From assembly GCA_028868825.1 (NCBI GenBank), contig JAGWTU010000037.1:1-49615 (forward strand): a stretch of DNA of 49,615 bases, read 5' to 3'. This document shows, one piece after another, positions 16,859 to 25,905 of the stretch. A model generated the notes under the pieces. That model made no database searches. It saw only the letters and a list, made by a program, of their open reading frames with translations, and had not been told where the DNA came from. This stretch comes from Burkholderiales bacterium (GTDB lineage: Bacteria > Pseudomonadota > Gammaproteobacteria > Burkholderiales > Burkholderiaceae_C). Every line of letters begins with the position of its first letter. Position 1 is the stretch's first letter. Both the position numbers and the translations under genes were made by a program.

Positions 16859-19800
16859 ATGTCAATGCAGGCGATCCTTTCGAGCGCCGGCGCCCGAGGG
16901 GCCGCCCGCGTCGGCGCCTTCATCTCCTACGCGCGAGCCGATGGCGAGGCCGTTGCGCGCGAGCTGCTCGCGCGGCTCGCGGCCGACGCACCCGGCCTGG
17001 CCGTCTCGATGGACCGCCTCGAACTCGAAGGCGGTGTCGGCTGGTGGAAGCAGATCGAACAGCGGCTGGACCGGGTCGAATTCCTGATCCTCGTCATGAC
17101 GCCGGCAGCCATGCAATCGGAGAACACGCGCCGCGAGTGGCGCGCGGCGCGACAGCGCGGCGTTTGCGTCTATCCGATCAAGGGCGTGCCCGAGTCGGCG
17201 CTGGACTACGCGTCACTGCCGCGCTGGATGCACCGGGCGCATTTCTACGACCCCGGTGCCGAATGGCCCAAATTGCTGGCCCACCTGCAGCGCGGCTGCC
17301 GCTTGCACCGGGTGCCGTTCATGGCGCCGCCCCTGCCGCCGACCTTCGTGGCGCGGCGCCAGGAATTGACGGCCATCGAATGCCGATTCGTCGCCGAAGA
17401 CGCGTCGCGCCGGCCCGTCGTGCTCAGGGCGCCCGGCGGCTACGGCAAGACCTCGCTCGCCGCCGCGCTCTGCCACCTCGACAGCGTGATCGAGTTCTAC
17501 GACGACGGCGTGCTCTGGGTCACGCTCGGACAGACACCCGATCTGCTGGCCGAATTGCTGAAGCTCTATGCCGCGGTGACGGGCGAGCGCCCGGGTTTCG
17601 TCGACATCGAGGACGCGGCGCGCGAATTGGCGCTGCGTCTCGCCGAGAAGAATTGCCTGCTCGTCATCGACGACGCCTGGAGCGCCGCCCATGTGCGCCC
17701 CTTCCTGCTCGCGCAGGGCCCGCGCCATCTCATCACGACGCGCGTCTTCGAGGTGTCGCTGGGCAACGAGCGCGTCGATCTCGGCCTCATGGACCCCGAC
17801 GACGCCGTGCGACTGTTGCTGATGTTCGCCGACGTCGAACCCGAGGATCCGGCGCCGTACCGCGCGCTGGCGCGACGGCTCGGCGACTGGCCGTTGACGC
17901 TCAAGCTGGCCGGCGCGGCGATGCGCCAGCGCATCGCGCGCGGCGATACGCCCGAGCGCGCGCTGCACTATGTCGGCACGGCACTCGACCGGCGTGGACT
18001 CACGGCCTTCGATCGCAGCGAGGCTGCTTCGCCCGAAGCCACGGTCGAATCGACGCTGGCCCGCAGTCTCGATCTGCTCGACGACGAGGCCCGCCATCGC
18101 TATGCCGAATTGTCGATATTCCCCGAGGACACGCGCATCCCGCTGGCCGCGGTGGCGGCGCTGTGGCGGCTCGACGAGTTCGACACCGAGGAACTCGCGC
18201 GCCGTCTCGACGAATTGGCGCTGGCCGATTTCGATCTGCGCAGCGGCACGTTGGGCCTGCACGATGTGCTGCGCAGCCTGATGGCCGCGCGCCTGGGCGA
18301 CGCCGCCGCGGCGCATGGCCGCCTGGTCGACGCCTGGTCGTCGCGGCCCAGCGACCGCTACGCCTGGCGCTGGCTCGCGTTCCACATGCGGGGCGCCGGG
18401 CGCGGCGCCACATTGCGCGGCTGGCTGCTGGATCCGGATTGGCTGGCCGCCAAGCTCGCCGCGACCGACAGCTACGCGCTGGCGGCGGATTTCGGCGACG
18501 GCGACGGCGACCCGCCGCTGCAGTTGGTGCGCGATGCCTTGCGACTGTCGGCACCGGCGCTGGGTCGCGAGGCGGGGCAGCTGGCGCCGCAATTGCGCAT
18601 GCGCCTGATGTCGCGCCGCGAGCCGGAACTGGCCGCGCTCGGCGCCCTGCTCGACGCCGCCGCCGGGCCGCTGCTGCGCCCCCTGCACCCGAGCTTCGAC
18701 CGGCCTGGCGGCGCCCTGGCGATGACCTTGCTCGGCCCGGAACGCGGCCTGCTGGCGCTGGCCTGGACGGCGGACGGCGAACAGCTGATCGCGGTTGGCG
18801 AGGAGCAGACGCTGCGCATCTGGACGCGCGAAGGCCTGCCCCTGCATGTGCTGAACCTGCCCGCGACCGACCTGCGCTGCCTCGCCCTCGACGCCGGATC
18901 GCGTGTCGCGCTGTGCGGCAGCGCCAGCGGGCGTCTGGTCGAGATCGATCTGCACCGTGTCGAAGTGGCTGCGAAATTCTTCGACGATCCGCGCCGCGCC
19001 ATCGATGCCGTCGCGCTGTCGCGCGACGGCCGGCGCGCCGCGACGGCCGGTCGCGGCGCGGCGGTCCACATCTGGGACCTGGCGGCGCAGGCCGTCACGC
19101 AGCGTCTGCCGACCGCTGCCGGCCGCGTCGCTGCGCTGGCGCTGTCGGCCGACGATCGCGTGCTCGTCGCCGGCGGCGACGATGGCACCATCTACCGTTG
19201 GGACTTCGCCAGCGGCGCGCCGCTGCCGCCATGGCCGGCGCACCAGGCTGCGGTGACCGCGATCGCCGTCAGCGCCGACGGTGGCATCGTCGTTTCGGGC
19301 TCGAGCGACCGCAGCTTGTGCGTGGGCGACGCCTCGACGGGCCGCTTGCGCCAGCTGCGCGGTCACGAGGCCGCCGTCTGCGCCGTCGATCTGAGCCCCG
19401 ATGGCCGCTACGCGATCTCCGGCGCCGCGAATCGCATGCTGAACCTGTGGCAGCTGGCCGACGGTGCATTGCTGGGTCAGATCGTGGCCCATACCGACGC
19501 GATCCAGGCCTTGCGCTTCAGCGCTTCGAGCGAACGCGCGGCCAGCGCCTCGGCCGACCACAGTGTCCGCATCTGGCGCTTGGACGAGATCGCCTCCGAA
19601 AGGCCGCGCGAGGAACATGCCGGCAGCGTCCGCGCCCTGGCCTTCAGTGCCGACGGTGCCCTGTGCGCATCGGGCGGCAGCGAGGGGCGCATCAAGGTCT
19701 GGGAGGTGGCCAGCGGGCGCTGCACGGCGACCTTCGGCGTCGGCGAGACGGCGGTGCAAAGCCTGGCCTTCACGCCCGACGGCCATTGCATCGTCAGCGG

Positions 19801-20584
19801 CACGATGGGCGGTCATTACCGGCTGTGGATCATCGAGACCGGCGAACAGAGCTGGCTGCCGGTGCGCCATCAGGCACCGGTCGATCACGCCGCATTCAGC
19901 GCCAATTCGAACCGTCTCGTCACCAGCGGCCCGGATCGTTGCGTCAATTTCTGGGACCTGGCCAGCGGGTCGCTGCTGGCGCGCTACGGTACGCGGCGAT
20001 TGTTCGATCACCTGATTCCCGCGTCGCCGCGTCGCGCACAGCAGGCCGCCGCCGATGACGCGCTCGATACCTATATGCCGGGCGAGCCGATCTTTCAGGT
20101 CCAGGGCATAGCGCTCAGCCCTGACGGCCGCGTCGCCGCGATCAGTGCCGGCGCGACGGAAAGCCGCCTGGCCGGCGTCACCGACGTGCAGATCCTGCTC
20201 ATCGACATCGCCAGTGGCGCCATCGAGACGGTGGCGACTTCGCAAACGCTGCCGGTGCCGGACTTCGCCGTCGATCCAGCGGGCGAACAGGTCGTCTGGT
20301 CGGGATCGGACCACGCGCTGCGCGTTTCGGATGGCGCCGGGACGCGACGCTACGCGGGCCATGAGGCCCGCGTCCGCGGTCTGGCGATGGCGCGCGACCG
20401 CGACCTGCTCTTGTCATGCGCCGCGGACCGCAGCGTGCGGGCCTGGCGGCTGTCCGATGGCGAGCCGGTGGCCACGTTGATCGGCGACAGCCCGATGCAA
20501 GCGCTGGCGCTGTCACCGGATCAAACGGTCGTCGCCGTCGGCGACCAGCAGGGTCGCGTCCATCTGCTCGGGCTATCCGGCTGA
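16859..20584 (+). CDS. TIR / NB-ARC / double WD40 propeller STAND protein
   Basis: This 1241-residue cytoplasmic protein has three modules. Residues 16-110 form a TIR domain (GAFISYARADGE, MTPAAMQSENTRREW) with candidate NADase glutamate E93. Residues about 165-480 form an NB-ARC STAND NTPase with Walker A APGGYGKTS (191-199), Walker B LLVIDD (267-272), the LITTR sensor (291-295) and a WPLTLKLAG block matching the GLPL motif. After a helical linker, residues 620-1241 hold 14 WD40-type repeats, enough for two seven-bladed propellers. The layout parallels APAF-1 and plant TIR-NLR proteins. By analogy the propellers sense a trigger, NB-ARC assembles an oligomer and TIR consumes NAD. The role in phage defence or cell death is inferred. 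No strong ribosome site precedes ATG 16859. Confidence 0.88.
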   Translation: MSMQAILSSAGARGAARVGAFISYARADGEAVARELLARLAADAPGLAVSMDRLELEGGVGWWKQIEQRLDRVEFLILVMTPAAMQSENTRREWRAARQRGVCVYPIKGVPESALDYASLPRWMHRAHFYDPGAEWPKLLAHLQRGCRLHRVPFMAPPLPPTFVARRQELTAIECRFVAEDASRRPVVLRAPGGYGKTSLAAALCHLDSVIEFYDDGVLWVTLGQTPDLLAELLKLYAAVTGERPGFVDIEDAARELALRLAEKNCLLVIDDAWSAAHVRPFLLAQGPRHLITTRVFEVSLGNERVDLGLMDPDDAVRLLLMFADVEPEDPAPYRALARRLGDWPLTLKLAGAAMRQRIARGDTPERALHYVGTALDRRGLTAFDRSEAASPEATVESTLARSLDLLDDEARHRYAELSIFPEDTRIPLAAVAALWRLDEFDTEELARRLDELALADFDLRSGTLGLHDVLRSLMAARLGDAAAAHGRLVDAWSSRPSDRYAWRWLAFHMRGAGRGATLRGWLLDPDWLAAKLAATDSYALAADFGDGDGDPPLQLVRDALRLSAPALGREAGQLAPQLRMRLMSRREPELAALGALLDAAAGPLLRPLHPSFDRPGGALAMTLLGPERGLLALAWTADGEQLIAVGEEQTLRIWTREGLPLHVLNLPATDLRCLALDAGSRVALCGSASGRLVEIDLHRVEVAAKFFDDPRRAIDAVALSRDGRRAATAGRGAAVHIWDLAAQAVTQRLPTAAGRVAALALSADDRVLVAGGDDGTIYRWDFASGAPLPPWPAHQAAVTAIAVSADGGIVVSGSSDRSLCVGDASTGRLRQLRGHEAAVCAVDLSPDGRYAISGAANRMLNLWQLADGALLGQIVAHTDAIQALRFSASSERAASASADHSVRIWRLDEIASERPREEHAGSVRALAFSADGALCASGGSEGRIKVWEVASGRCTATFGVGETAVQSLAFTPDGHCIVSGTMGGHYRLWIIETGEQSWLPVRHQAPVDHAAFSANSNRLVTSGPDRCVNFWDLASGSLLARYGTRRLFDHLIPASPRRAQQAAADDALDTYMPGEPIFQVQGIALSPDGRVAAISAGATESRLAGVTDVQILLIDIASGAIETVATSQTLPVPDFAVDPAGEQVVWSGSDHALRVSDGAGTRRYAGHEARVRGLAMARDRDLLLSCAADRSVRAWRLSDGEPVATLIGDSPMQALALSPDQTVVAVGDQQGRVHLLGLSG

Positions 20585-20755
20585 GTTCTTGAGGGCACGC
20601 TGCTCGCCGCCGTCGCGCCAACCCCGCGCCTGCGGATCGATGCGCAACTGGGCACCTTCACGCACGAGGCGCTGCACCATGGCCCCGGCGTTGTGCGCGC
20701 CATGCTCGTCGGCGAGGGATTGCGCCACCTCGTCGGCGTTCTCGACGATGCCGCG
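20573..20755 (-). pseudogene. 5'-truncated copy of the small gene at 36873-37148
   Basis: In this frame the segment RGIVENADEVAQSLADEHGA, followed by AGAMVQRLVREGAQLRIDP and RGWRDGGEQR, matches the C-terminal 55 residues of the intact 91-residue protein encoded at 36873-37148. The N-terminal 35 residues are missing; upstream codons show no similarity. The remnant's stop falls inside the end of the TIR gene. It is best read as a decayed paralog of unknown original function. Confidence 0.7.
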
Positions 20756-20795
20756 ACACCCGGCCGGCGGTCGGGCCCCGGCCTGCGACCGCCGC

Positions 20796-21232
20796 TCAGT
20801 CCCACCAGGAGAGGATTTCCGGCCCCTTGCGGGGCACCGGCGCTGGCATCGACCGGGGCAAGCCGACGATGATCGGCGCGACCGCCGCACCCTGCTGCGG
20901 AATGCCCAGCTCCCGCTGGATCTCCGGCGCGTTCAGGCGAGCATCGGGTTCTCGGCCGCGAGCCAGCAGTCGGCATCGGCGAAGGCACCGCCGCTCTTGC
21001 GGCAGATGACGACCAGCGTGCCGACGTCGCAGAAGAAGTTGAAGGCGGGATCGGCCAGCTTGGCGAGATGCCCATGCGGATGCGGATCACCCGCCTGGAC
21101 CAACGCATCCGTCGCGCTGCCCTGTTCGACCCGTGCCGCCTTCGCACGGTCCGAATGGCGTTTCAAGCGCTCCTGGTCCTGCACGACGGCGAAGGCCCAG
21201 GGCTCGAGATGCATGGCCGTCGGCGCCTGGAC
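20796..21232 (-). pseudogene. Nitroreductase-family remnant (truncated, deleted and frameshifted)
   Basis: One frame reads VQAPTAMHLEPWAFAVVQD and later FCDVGTLVVICRKSGGAFAD followed by CWLAAENPMLA, then stops. Another frame resumes LNAPEIQRELGIPQQGAAVA and ends LSWWD at 20796. Intact FMN nitroreductases of this type have about 20 residues (the LGTCxIGF segment) between AENxMLA and LNAPE, so a deletion plus frameshift lies near 20935. The N-terminal FMN-binding RRSVR segment is also missing. These enzymes reduce nitro or quinone compounds using NAD(P)H and are common in dormancy regulons. Confidence 0.75.
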
Positions 21233-21363
21233 GGTGAGGTTCGAGGCGCTGCGCATCGTGCTCAAGCCCGGCGACAGGCGGGTGTCGCTGCCGTCGATCT
21301 CGCCATCGGACAACGCCGCGGCCGGCAGGGAAAGGGCCGGCAAGCAAGCCGGCCAACCGGCGG

Positions 21364-21432
21364 GGCGTTGAACGAAGCGGCCTCGCTGATGCGTACGCAC
21401 CGCATCGGTCGCCTGATCGTCGTCCACGAAGC
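21364..21432 (+). pseudogene. Possible CBS-domain fragment
   Basis: About 22 codons read ALNEAASLMRTHRIGRLIVV then HE, which fits the helix-turn-strand core of a CBS domain (A-x-x-L-M-x-x-x-x-I-G-x-L-x-V-V). No start, no second half and no continuing homology are seen. It lies in a stretch of other gene remnants and is probably a relic of a CBS-domain regulatory protein. The match is short, so confidence is limited. Confidence 0.35.
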
Positions 21433-21463
21433 ACCGGCCGCGCGCGTGCCGGCCGCGGCACGC

Positions 21464-22186
21464 CTAGCGCCGCGCAGCGTCGACGTCCGCCAGTGCCAGC
21501 TCGACCATCGCGTCGGTGACCGCTGAAGGATCGTCGTACTGCGCCGCCACGCTCCGGAACGGCAAAGGCTGGGCCAGGCAGACGACCTCGTCGGCCTCGT
21601 CGCGCAGGCGTTCCAGCACCGGGCCCGGCGCCACGGGCAGGGCGATCACGACGCGGCCGGCGCGCCGCGCGCGCAGTCCCGCGACCGCGGCGCGCACGGT
21701 CGCCCCGGTCGCGGCACCGTCGTCGACGACGATGACGGTGCAGCCGGCCACGGGCAAGGCCGCTCTGTCGCCCAGATGGCGCTGGCGCCACCGTCCGGTC
21801 TCGCGCAACTCGATCAGCGCCTGATCGGCGACATGCGCGCGATCGACGCCGGCGTGACGCATCGCCACATCGTCGAACACGATCAGCGGCAACGGCCCGT
21901 CGACCACGGTGGCGATCCGCCGCTCGCGGTCCGAGGGCATGCCGAACGGGTGCACCATCATCAGGTCCAGCGGCGCGCCGAGCAGGCGCGCGACCTCGGC
22001 CCCGACCAGCGTGCCGCCGTTCGGCAGCGCCAGCACGACCACGCGCTCACCGTAGCCCCGCGCGAGCAGCGCCTGGGCCAGCGCCCAGCCGGCCTCGCGC
22101 CGATCGGCGAAGCGCGGTTGGGCTCGTCCCATCCGTGCGCCGTCCGCGTCGCATGCGCATTCGCCCCACGCCTGCATCCCCATCAT
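21464..22186 (-). CDS. Phosphoribosyltransferase family protein
   Basis: This 240-residue cytoplasmic protein has the type I PRPP-binding loop VIVVDDGAATGAT and an N-terminal half typical of stand-alone phosphoribosyltransferases found beside stress genes (ALPNGGTLVGAEVARLLGAP, IVFDDVAMRHAGV). The substrate base is unknown. The start is ATG 22186 or 22183, with GGGGA a few bases upstream. An FNR-like palindrome is centred 73 bases before the start. Related proteins are found in anaerobic or dormancy regulons with universal stress proteins, which fits this neighbourhood. Confidence 0.82.
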   Translation of the reverse strand: MMGMQAWGECACDADGARMGRAQPRFADRREAGWALAQALLARGYGERVVVLALPNGGTLVGAEVARLLGAPLDLMMVHPFGMPSDRERRIATVVDGPLPLIVFDDVAMRHAGVDRAHVADQALIELRETGRWRQRHLGDRAALPVAGCTVIVVDDGAATGATVRAAVAGLRARRAGRVVIALPVAPGPVLERLRDEADEVVCLAQPLPFRSVAAQYDDPSAVTDAMVELALADVDAARR

Positions 22187-22252
22187 CGAATTCCCCGCTT
22201 TCCAAATGTCGGACACGTGCTTCCATGATGAACAGCGGCGCGGGCAGGCCCG

Positions 22253-22266
22253 TTGCGCAGACTCAA
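22253..22266. promoter_or_regulatory. FNR/ANR-type box TTGCGCAGACTCAA
   Basis: The site matches TTGA-N6-TCAA with one mismatch in the left half on the plus strand. Its centre is 73 bases before the phosphoribosyltransferase start, allowing a class II (-41.5) site with a leader of about 32 bases. It is part of a repeated set across the island. Confidence 0.6.
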
Positions 22267-22278
22267 CCGGCACGACCG

Positions 22279-24378
22279 TCACCGGGCCAAGGCGCCGGCG
22301 AACATCACGACGACCGATCGCGGCTGGACCGGGTGCGTATCGCCGGCCACGGGCAGCGCGCGATCGAACTCGACCAGGTCGGCCGGCGCGGGCTGCGCCG
22401 AGTCGACGACGCAGCGCCAGCCGCTCGTCGCCCAGGCCGGCAGCGACGGCAGCTCGAAATCCAGCGGCTGCGACCAGGCGTTGAGTGCGAAGTGCATCAG
22501 CAGGTCGCCGGACAGGCTGCTCGCCGTGACGGCCAGGCTGTGCGACCACGGCGCCAGGTCGGGCCAGCCGACATGGACGCCGTGCAGTTGCACATGCACA
22601 CGGGCCATCAGCTCCTCGAGCGTGAGATGGTGGTCGGCGCGCACCGACTCGCGCAGCTTGCGCAGCCGGATCAGCCCGCGCACGAAGCGGTGCAGGTCGG
22701 CGTTGCCCGGCAGCAGCGACCAGTCCAGCCAGCTGAGTGGCGTGTCCTGGCAATAGGCGTTGTTGTTGCCGAGCTGGCTGCGCCGCATCTCGTCGCCCAT
22801 CAGCAGCATCGGCGTGCCCAGCGACAGCAGGACGATCGCGAGCAGGTTCTTCGCCTGGCGGTCGCGCAGCGCGAGCACCGCGGGGTCGCCGGTGGGGCCT
22901 TCGCGGCCGCAGTTCCAGCTGCGGTTGTCGTCGCAGCCGTCGCGGTTGCCCTCGCGGTTCGCCGCGTTGTGCTTGACGTCGTACGACACCAGGTCCTGCA
23001 GCGTGAAGCCGTCGTGGCTGGTCACGAAATTGATGCTCTGCGCCGGCTCGCGCCGCTGCACCGCGTACAGGGCCGGGCTGCCGAGCAGCCGGTCGGCCAG
23101 CGCCGGCACCATCGCCGGATCGCCGCGCACGAAGGAGCGCACGTCGTCGCGGAAGCGGCCGTTCCATTCCTTCCATTCGTCGCCGGCGAAGCTGCCGACC
23201 TCGTACAGCCCGGCAGCGTCCCAGGCCTCGGCGATCAGCTTGGTGCCCGCCAGCGCGGGCTCGGTGGCGATGTCCCACAGCACCGGCGGCCTGGACTGCG
23301 GCCGTCCCTGGCCGTCGCGGCTGAGGATGGCCGCCAGGTCGAAGCGGAAGCCGTCCACGTGCATGACCTCCACCCAGTAGCGCAGGCTGTCCACGATGAG
23401 GCGGCGTACGACCGGTTCGTCGGCGTTCAGCGTGTTGCCGCAGCCGGAATAGTTGGCGTAACGGCCGGCGCCGTCCAGCAGGTAGTAGCTGCGGTTGTCC
23501 AGGCCGCGCAAGCCCAGGCAGGGCCCGCGCTCGTCGCCCTCGGTGCTGTGGTTGTAGACGACATCCAGGATCAGCTCCAGCCCCGCGCGGTGCAGCGCCT
23601 TGACCATGTCGCGGAACTCGTCGAGCACGCCTTGCGGGTCGCAGCGGCTGGCGTAGGCGGCGTGCGGCGCGAAGAACGAGACCGGGCTGTAGCCCCAGTA
23701 GTTGACGAGCCCGGCCGGGGCGTCCTGCGCATCGAACTGGAACACCGGCATCAGCTCGACCGCGGTGATGCCCAGGTCCACCAGGTAGGGGATCTTCTCG
23801 ATCAGGCCCGCATAGGTGCCCCGGCGCGTCGGCGCGACGCCCGAACTGGCGTGGCGCGTGAAACCGCGCACATGGGCTTCGTAGATCACCGTCTCGGCGA
23901 ACGAGCGGTGCAGCGGACGGTCGCCTTCCCAGTCGTACGAGGCATCGTCGGCGACGACGCTCTTGAGGGCCCAGGCATCGTTGCGGCCCGCGACGCAGGC
24001 CGCGCCGCGACGGTAGGCGCCGGGCATGGCGACGGCCCGGCCGTAGGGATCGAGCAGCACCTTCTCGGCATCGAATCGCTGGCCCTGCGCCGGCTCGAAC
24101 GGCCCGTCCATGCGATAGGCGTAGATCTGCCCCGGCGACAGGCCGGGCACGAAGGCATGCCAGTAATGGCCTGTGCGGTGACGCGGCGCCTGCAGCGCGA
24201 TCACGCGCGCCGGAGCGCCGGCGTCCGCGCGGTCGTAGAGCAGCAGTTCGGCGCTCGTCGCGTGGCGCGAGTACACGCTGAAATTCACGCCGCCGGCGCA
24301 TGGCCGGGCGCCCAGCGGGTAGGACCGGCCGGCCTGGATCCCGGGTGGCGCGGGGCGCGACATCGTCGGGCTGGCCAT
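22279..24378 (-). CDS. glgX: Glycogen debranching enzyme GlgX
   Basis: This 699-residue GH13 enzyme hydrolyses alpha-1,6 branches of phosphorylase-limited glycogen. It has an N-terminal CBM48-like domain (YPLGARPCAGGVNFSVYS), then the catalytic barrel with ELILDVVYNHS, DGFRFDLAAIL (nucleophile Asp), AEAWD (acid Glu) and NFVTSHDGFTLQDLV. GGAAGG lies about seven bases before ATG 24378. That ATG overlaps the glgC stop, so translation is likely coupled. Length is normal for the family. The pair couples ADP-glucose synthesis to glycogen trimming under likely anaerobic control; no glycogen synthase or branching enzyme is in this window. Confidence 0.93.
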   Translation of the reverse strand: MASPTMSRPAPPGIQAGRSYPLGARPCAGGVNFSVYSRHATSAELLLYDRADAGAPARVIALQAPRHRTGHYWHAFVPGLSPGQIYAYRMDGPFEPAQGQRFDAEKVLLDPYGRAVAMPGAYRRGAACVAGRNDAWALKSVVADDASYDWEGDRPLHRSFAETVIYEAHVRGFTRHASSGVAPTRRGTYAGLIEKIPYLVDLGITAVELMPVFQFDAQDAPAGLVNYWGYSPVSFFAPHAAYASRCDPQGVLDEFRDMVKALHRAGLELILDVVYNHSTEGDERGPCLGLRGLDNRSYYLLDGAGRYANYSGCGNTLNADEPVVRRLIVDSLRYWVEVMHVDGFRFDLAAILSRDGQGRPQSRPPVLWDIATEPALAGTKLIAEAWDAAGLYEVGSFAGDEWKEWNGRFRDDVRSFVRGDPAMVPALADRLLGSPALYAVQRREPAQSINFVTSHDGFTLQDLVSYDVKHNAANREGNRDGCDDNRSWNCGREGPTGDPAVLALRDRQAKNLLAIVLLSLGTPMLLMGDEMRRSQLGNNNAYCQDTPLSWLDWSLLPGNADLHRFVRGLIRLRKLRESVRADHHLTLEELMARVHVQLHGVHVGWPDLAPWSHSLAVTASSLSGDLLMHFALNAWSQPLDFELPSLPAWATSGWRCVVDSAQPAPADLVEFDRALPVAGDTHPVQPRSVVVMFAGALAR

Positions 24379-25628
24379 CAACCGCCTTCCAGGCCGTCGC
24401 TCGTGACGAGCGTGACGCCGCGCTCGGTGACATGGAAGCGTCGACGATCCTCGTCGGGGTCGCATCCCGCGCGGAAGTCGTCCGGCAACAGACAACCCTG
24501 GTCGACGATGACCCGGCCGAGATGAACGTCGCGGCCGATCCGGACCTCGGGCAGCACCACCGAGTCCTCGATCACGCTGCCCTCGGCGACGCGGACGTCC
24601 TCGAACAGGATCGAGCGACGCACGGTCGCGCCGCTGACGATGCACCCGCCCGAGACCAGCGAGTCGATGGCCATGCCGCGGCGGCCGGGGTCGTCGAAGA
24701 CGAACTTCGCGGGCGGTCGATGCGCCTCGCGGCTGGGCATCGGCCAGCCGCTGTCGTACAGATTGAGCTCGGGCACGACATGCGTGAGGTCGAGGTTGGC
24801 GGCCCAGTAGGCGTCGAGCGTGCCGACGTCGCGCCAATAGGGCCGGCCCTCGACCATGTTGACGCAACTCGTCTCGAAGCGGTGCGCGTACAGCCCAGGC
24901 GAGCCGACCAGCGACGGGATCAGATCGCGACCGAAGTCGTGCGACGAGCACGGGTCGGCAGCATCGCGCTCGAGCCGATCGACCAGGCAGCCGATGTTGA
25001 ACAGATACACGCCCATGCTGGCCAGCGCGCGGCCTCGCCGCTCGGGCACGCAGCTCGGTACCTCGGGCTTCTCTTCGAAGGCGAGGATGTGGTGGTCGGC
25101 GTCCACCGCCAGCACGCCGAATTCGCGCGCATCCTCGACGGGCACTTCGATGCAGGCCACCGACGATTCCGCGCCACGGGCGACATGCTCGGCGAGCATG
25201 ATCGTGTAGTCCATCTTGTAGACATGATCGCCCGCGAGGACCAGCACCCACGCGGGTCGCGAATCGCGCAGGATCTCCAGGTTCTGGAAGACGGCGTTCG
25301 CCGTGCCCGTGTACCAGCCCTCGCCGAGTTGCTGCTGCGCCGGGACGAGATCGACGTACTCGCCCAGCGCCGGCTCGAGGTAGCCCCAGCTGCGCTCGAC
25401 ATGCCGGATCAGGCTCTGCGCCTTGTACTGCGTGAGCACGCCGATGCGGCGCAGTCCGGAGTTGACGCAGTTGGCCAGCGCGAAGTCGATGATGCGCATC
25501 GAGCCCGCGAAAGGCAATGCGGGCTTGGACCGATGGGCGGTGAGCTGGTGGAGTCGGCTGCCGCGACCACCGGCCAGCAGCAGCACGTAGGTGCTCTTGG
25601 CCAGCGGGCTGGCGTTCGTCGGCGTCAT
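24378..25628 (-). CDS. glgC: Glucose-1-phosphate adenylyltransferase GlgC
   Basis: This 416-residue enzyme makes ADP-glucose from ATP and glucose-1-phosphate, the committed step of glycogen synthesis. The nucleotide-binding start ([20 protein letters not shown]), [40 protein letters not shown] and the substrate segment FEEKPE are all present. A left-handed beta-helix with hexapeptide repeats follows from about residue 290. AAGGA lies upstream of ATG 25628. It is the first gene of a glgC-glgX pair. An FNR-type palindrome is centred about 189 bases before it, rather far, and is shared with the divergent esterase gene. Confidence 0.94.
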   Translation of the reverse strand: MTPTNASPLAKSTYVLLLAGGRGSRLHQLTAHRSKPALPFAGSMRIIDFALANCVNSGLRRIGVLTQYKAQSLIRHVERSWGYLEPALGEYVDLVPAQQQLGEGWYTGTANAVFQNLEILRDSRPAWVLVLAGDHVYKMDYTIMLAEHVARGAESSVACIEVPVEDAREFGVLAVDADHHILAFEEKPEVPSCVPERRGRALASMGVYLFNIGCLVDRLERDAADPCSSHDFGRDLIPSLVGSPGLYAHRFETSCVNMVEGRPYWRDVGTLDAYWAANLDLTHVVPELNLYDSGWPMPSREAHRPPAKFVFDDPGRRGMAIDSLVSGGCIVSGATVRRSILFEDVRVAEGSVIEDSVVLPEVRIGRDVHLGRVIVDQGCLLPDDFRAGCDPDEDRRRFHVTERGVTLVTSDGLEGG

Positions 25629-25810
25629 CGTGCGTCCTTGCCGCGGCTGCGCCGCGGATGGACGTCAAGCCGGCACAAAAGCCCCCTCGCGCTGCCACGC
25701 TCGGGCTGCAGCAGGACGCCCGCCAAACCCATGCCCGCTGGAGCCGCCACCCAAGTTCTCCCCAGGAACGCTGCCGGATGTCCTGTGTATGCGATGGCCG
25801 GGCTGGCCCG

Positions 25811-25824
25811 TTGAGCAAGCTCAA
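25811..25824. promoter_or_regulatory. FNR/ANR-type box TTGAGCAAGCTCAA (perfect palindrome)
   Basis: Arms TTGAG and CTCAA flank CAAG. It lies in the 277-base divergent gap, centred 88 bases before the esterase (rightward) and 189 before glgC (leftward). It may serve either or both. No second box was found between it and glgC. Confidence 0.7.
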
Positions 25825-25905
25825 TGCGCGACCGGGCGCGTCACGCGAAGTTGTCGTGAACTCGCATCGATGCGCGGCGCTGCCGTGCCATCAGGAAGGA
25901 ACTTC

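Noticed and set aside
17213..20362. 1049-codon minus-strand frame opposite the TIR gene
   Set aside because: Composition (Arg, Gln, Ala, His) and lack of domains show it is the antisense shadow of the WD40 and NB-ARC coding region.
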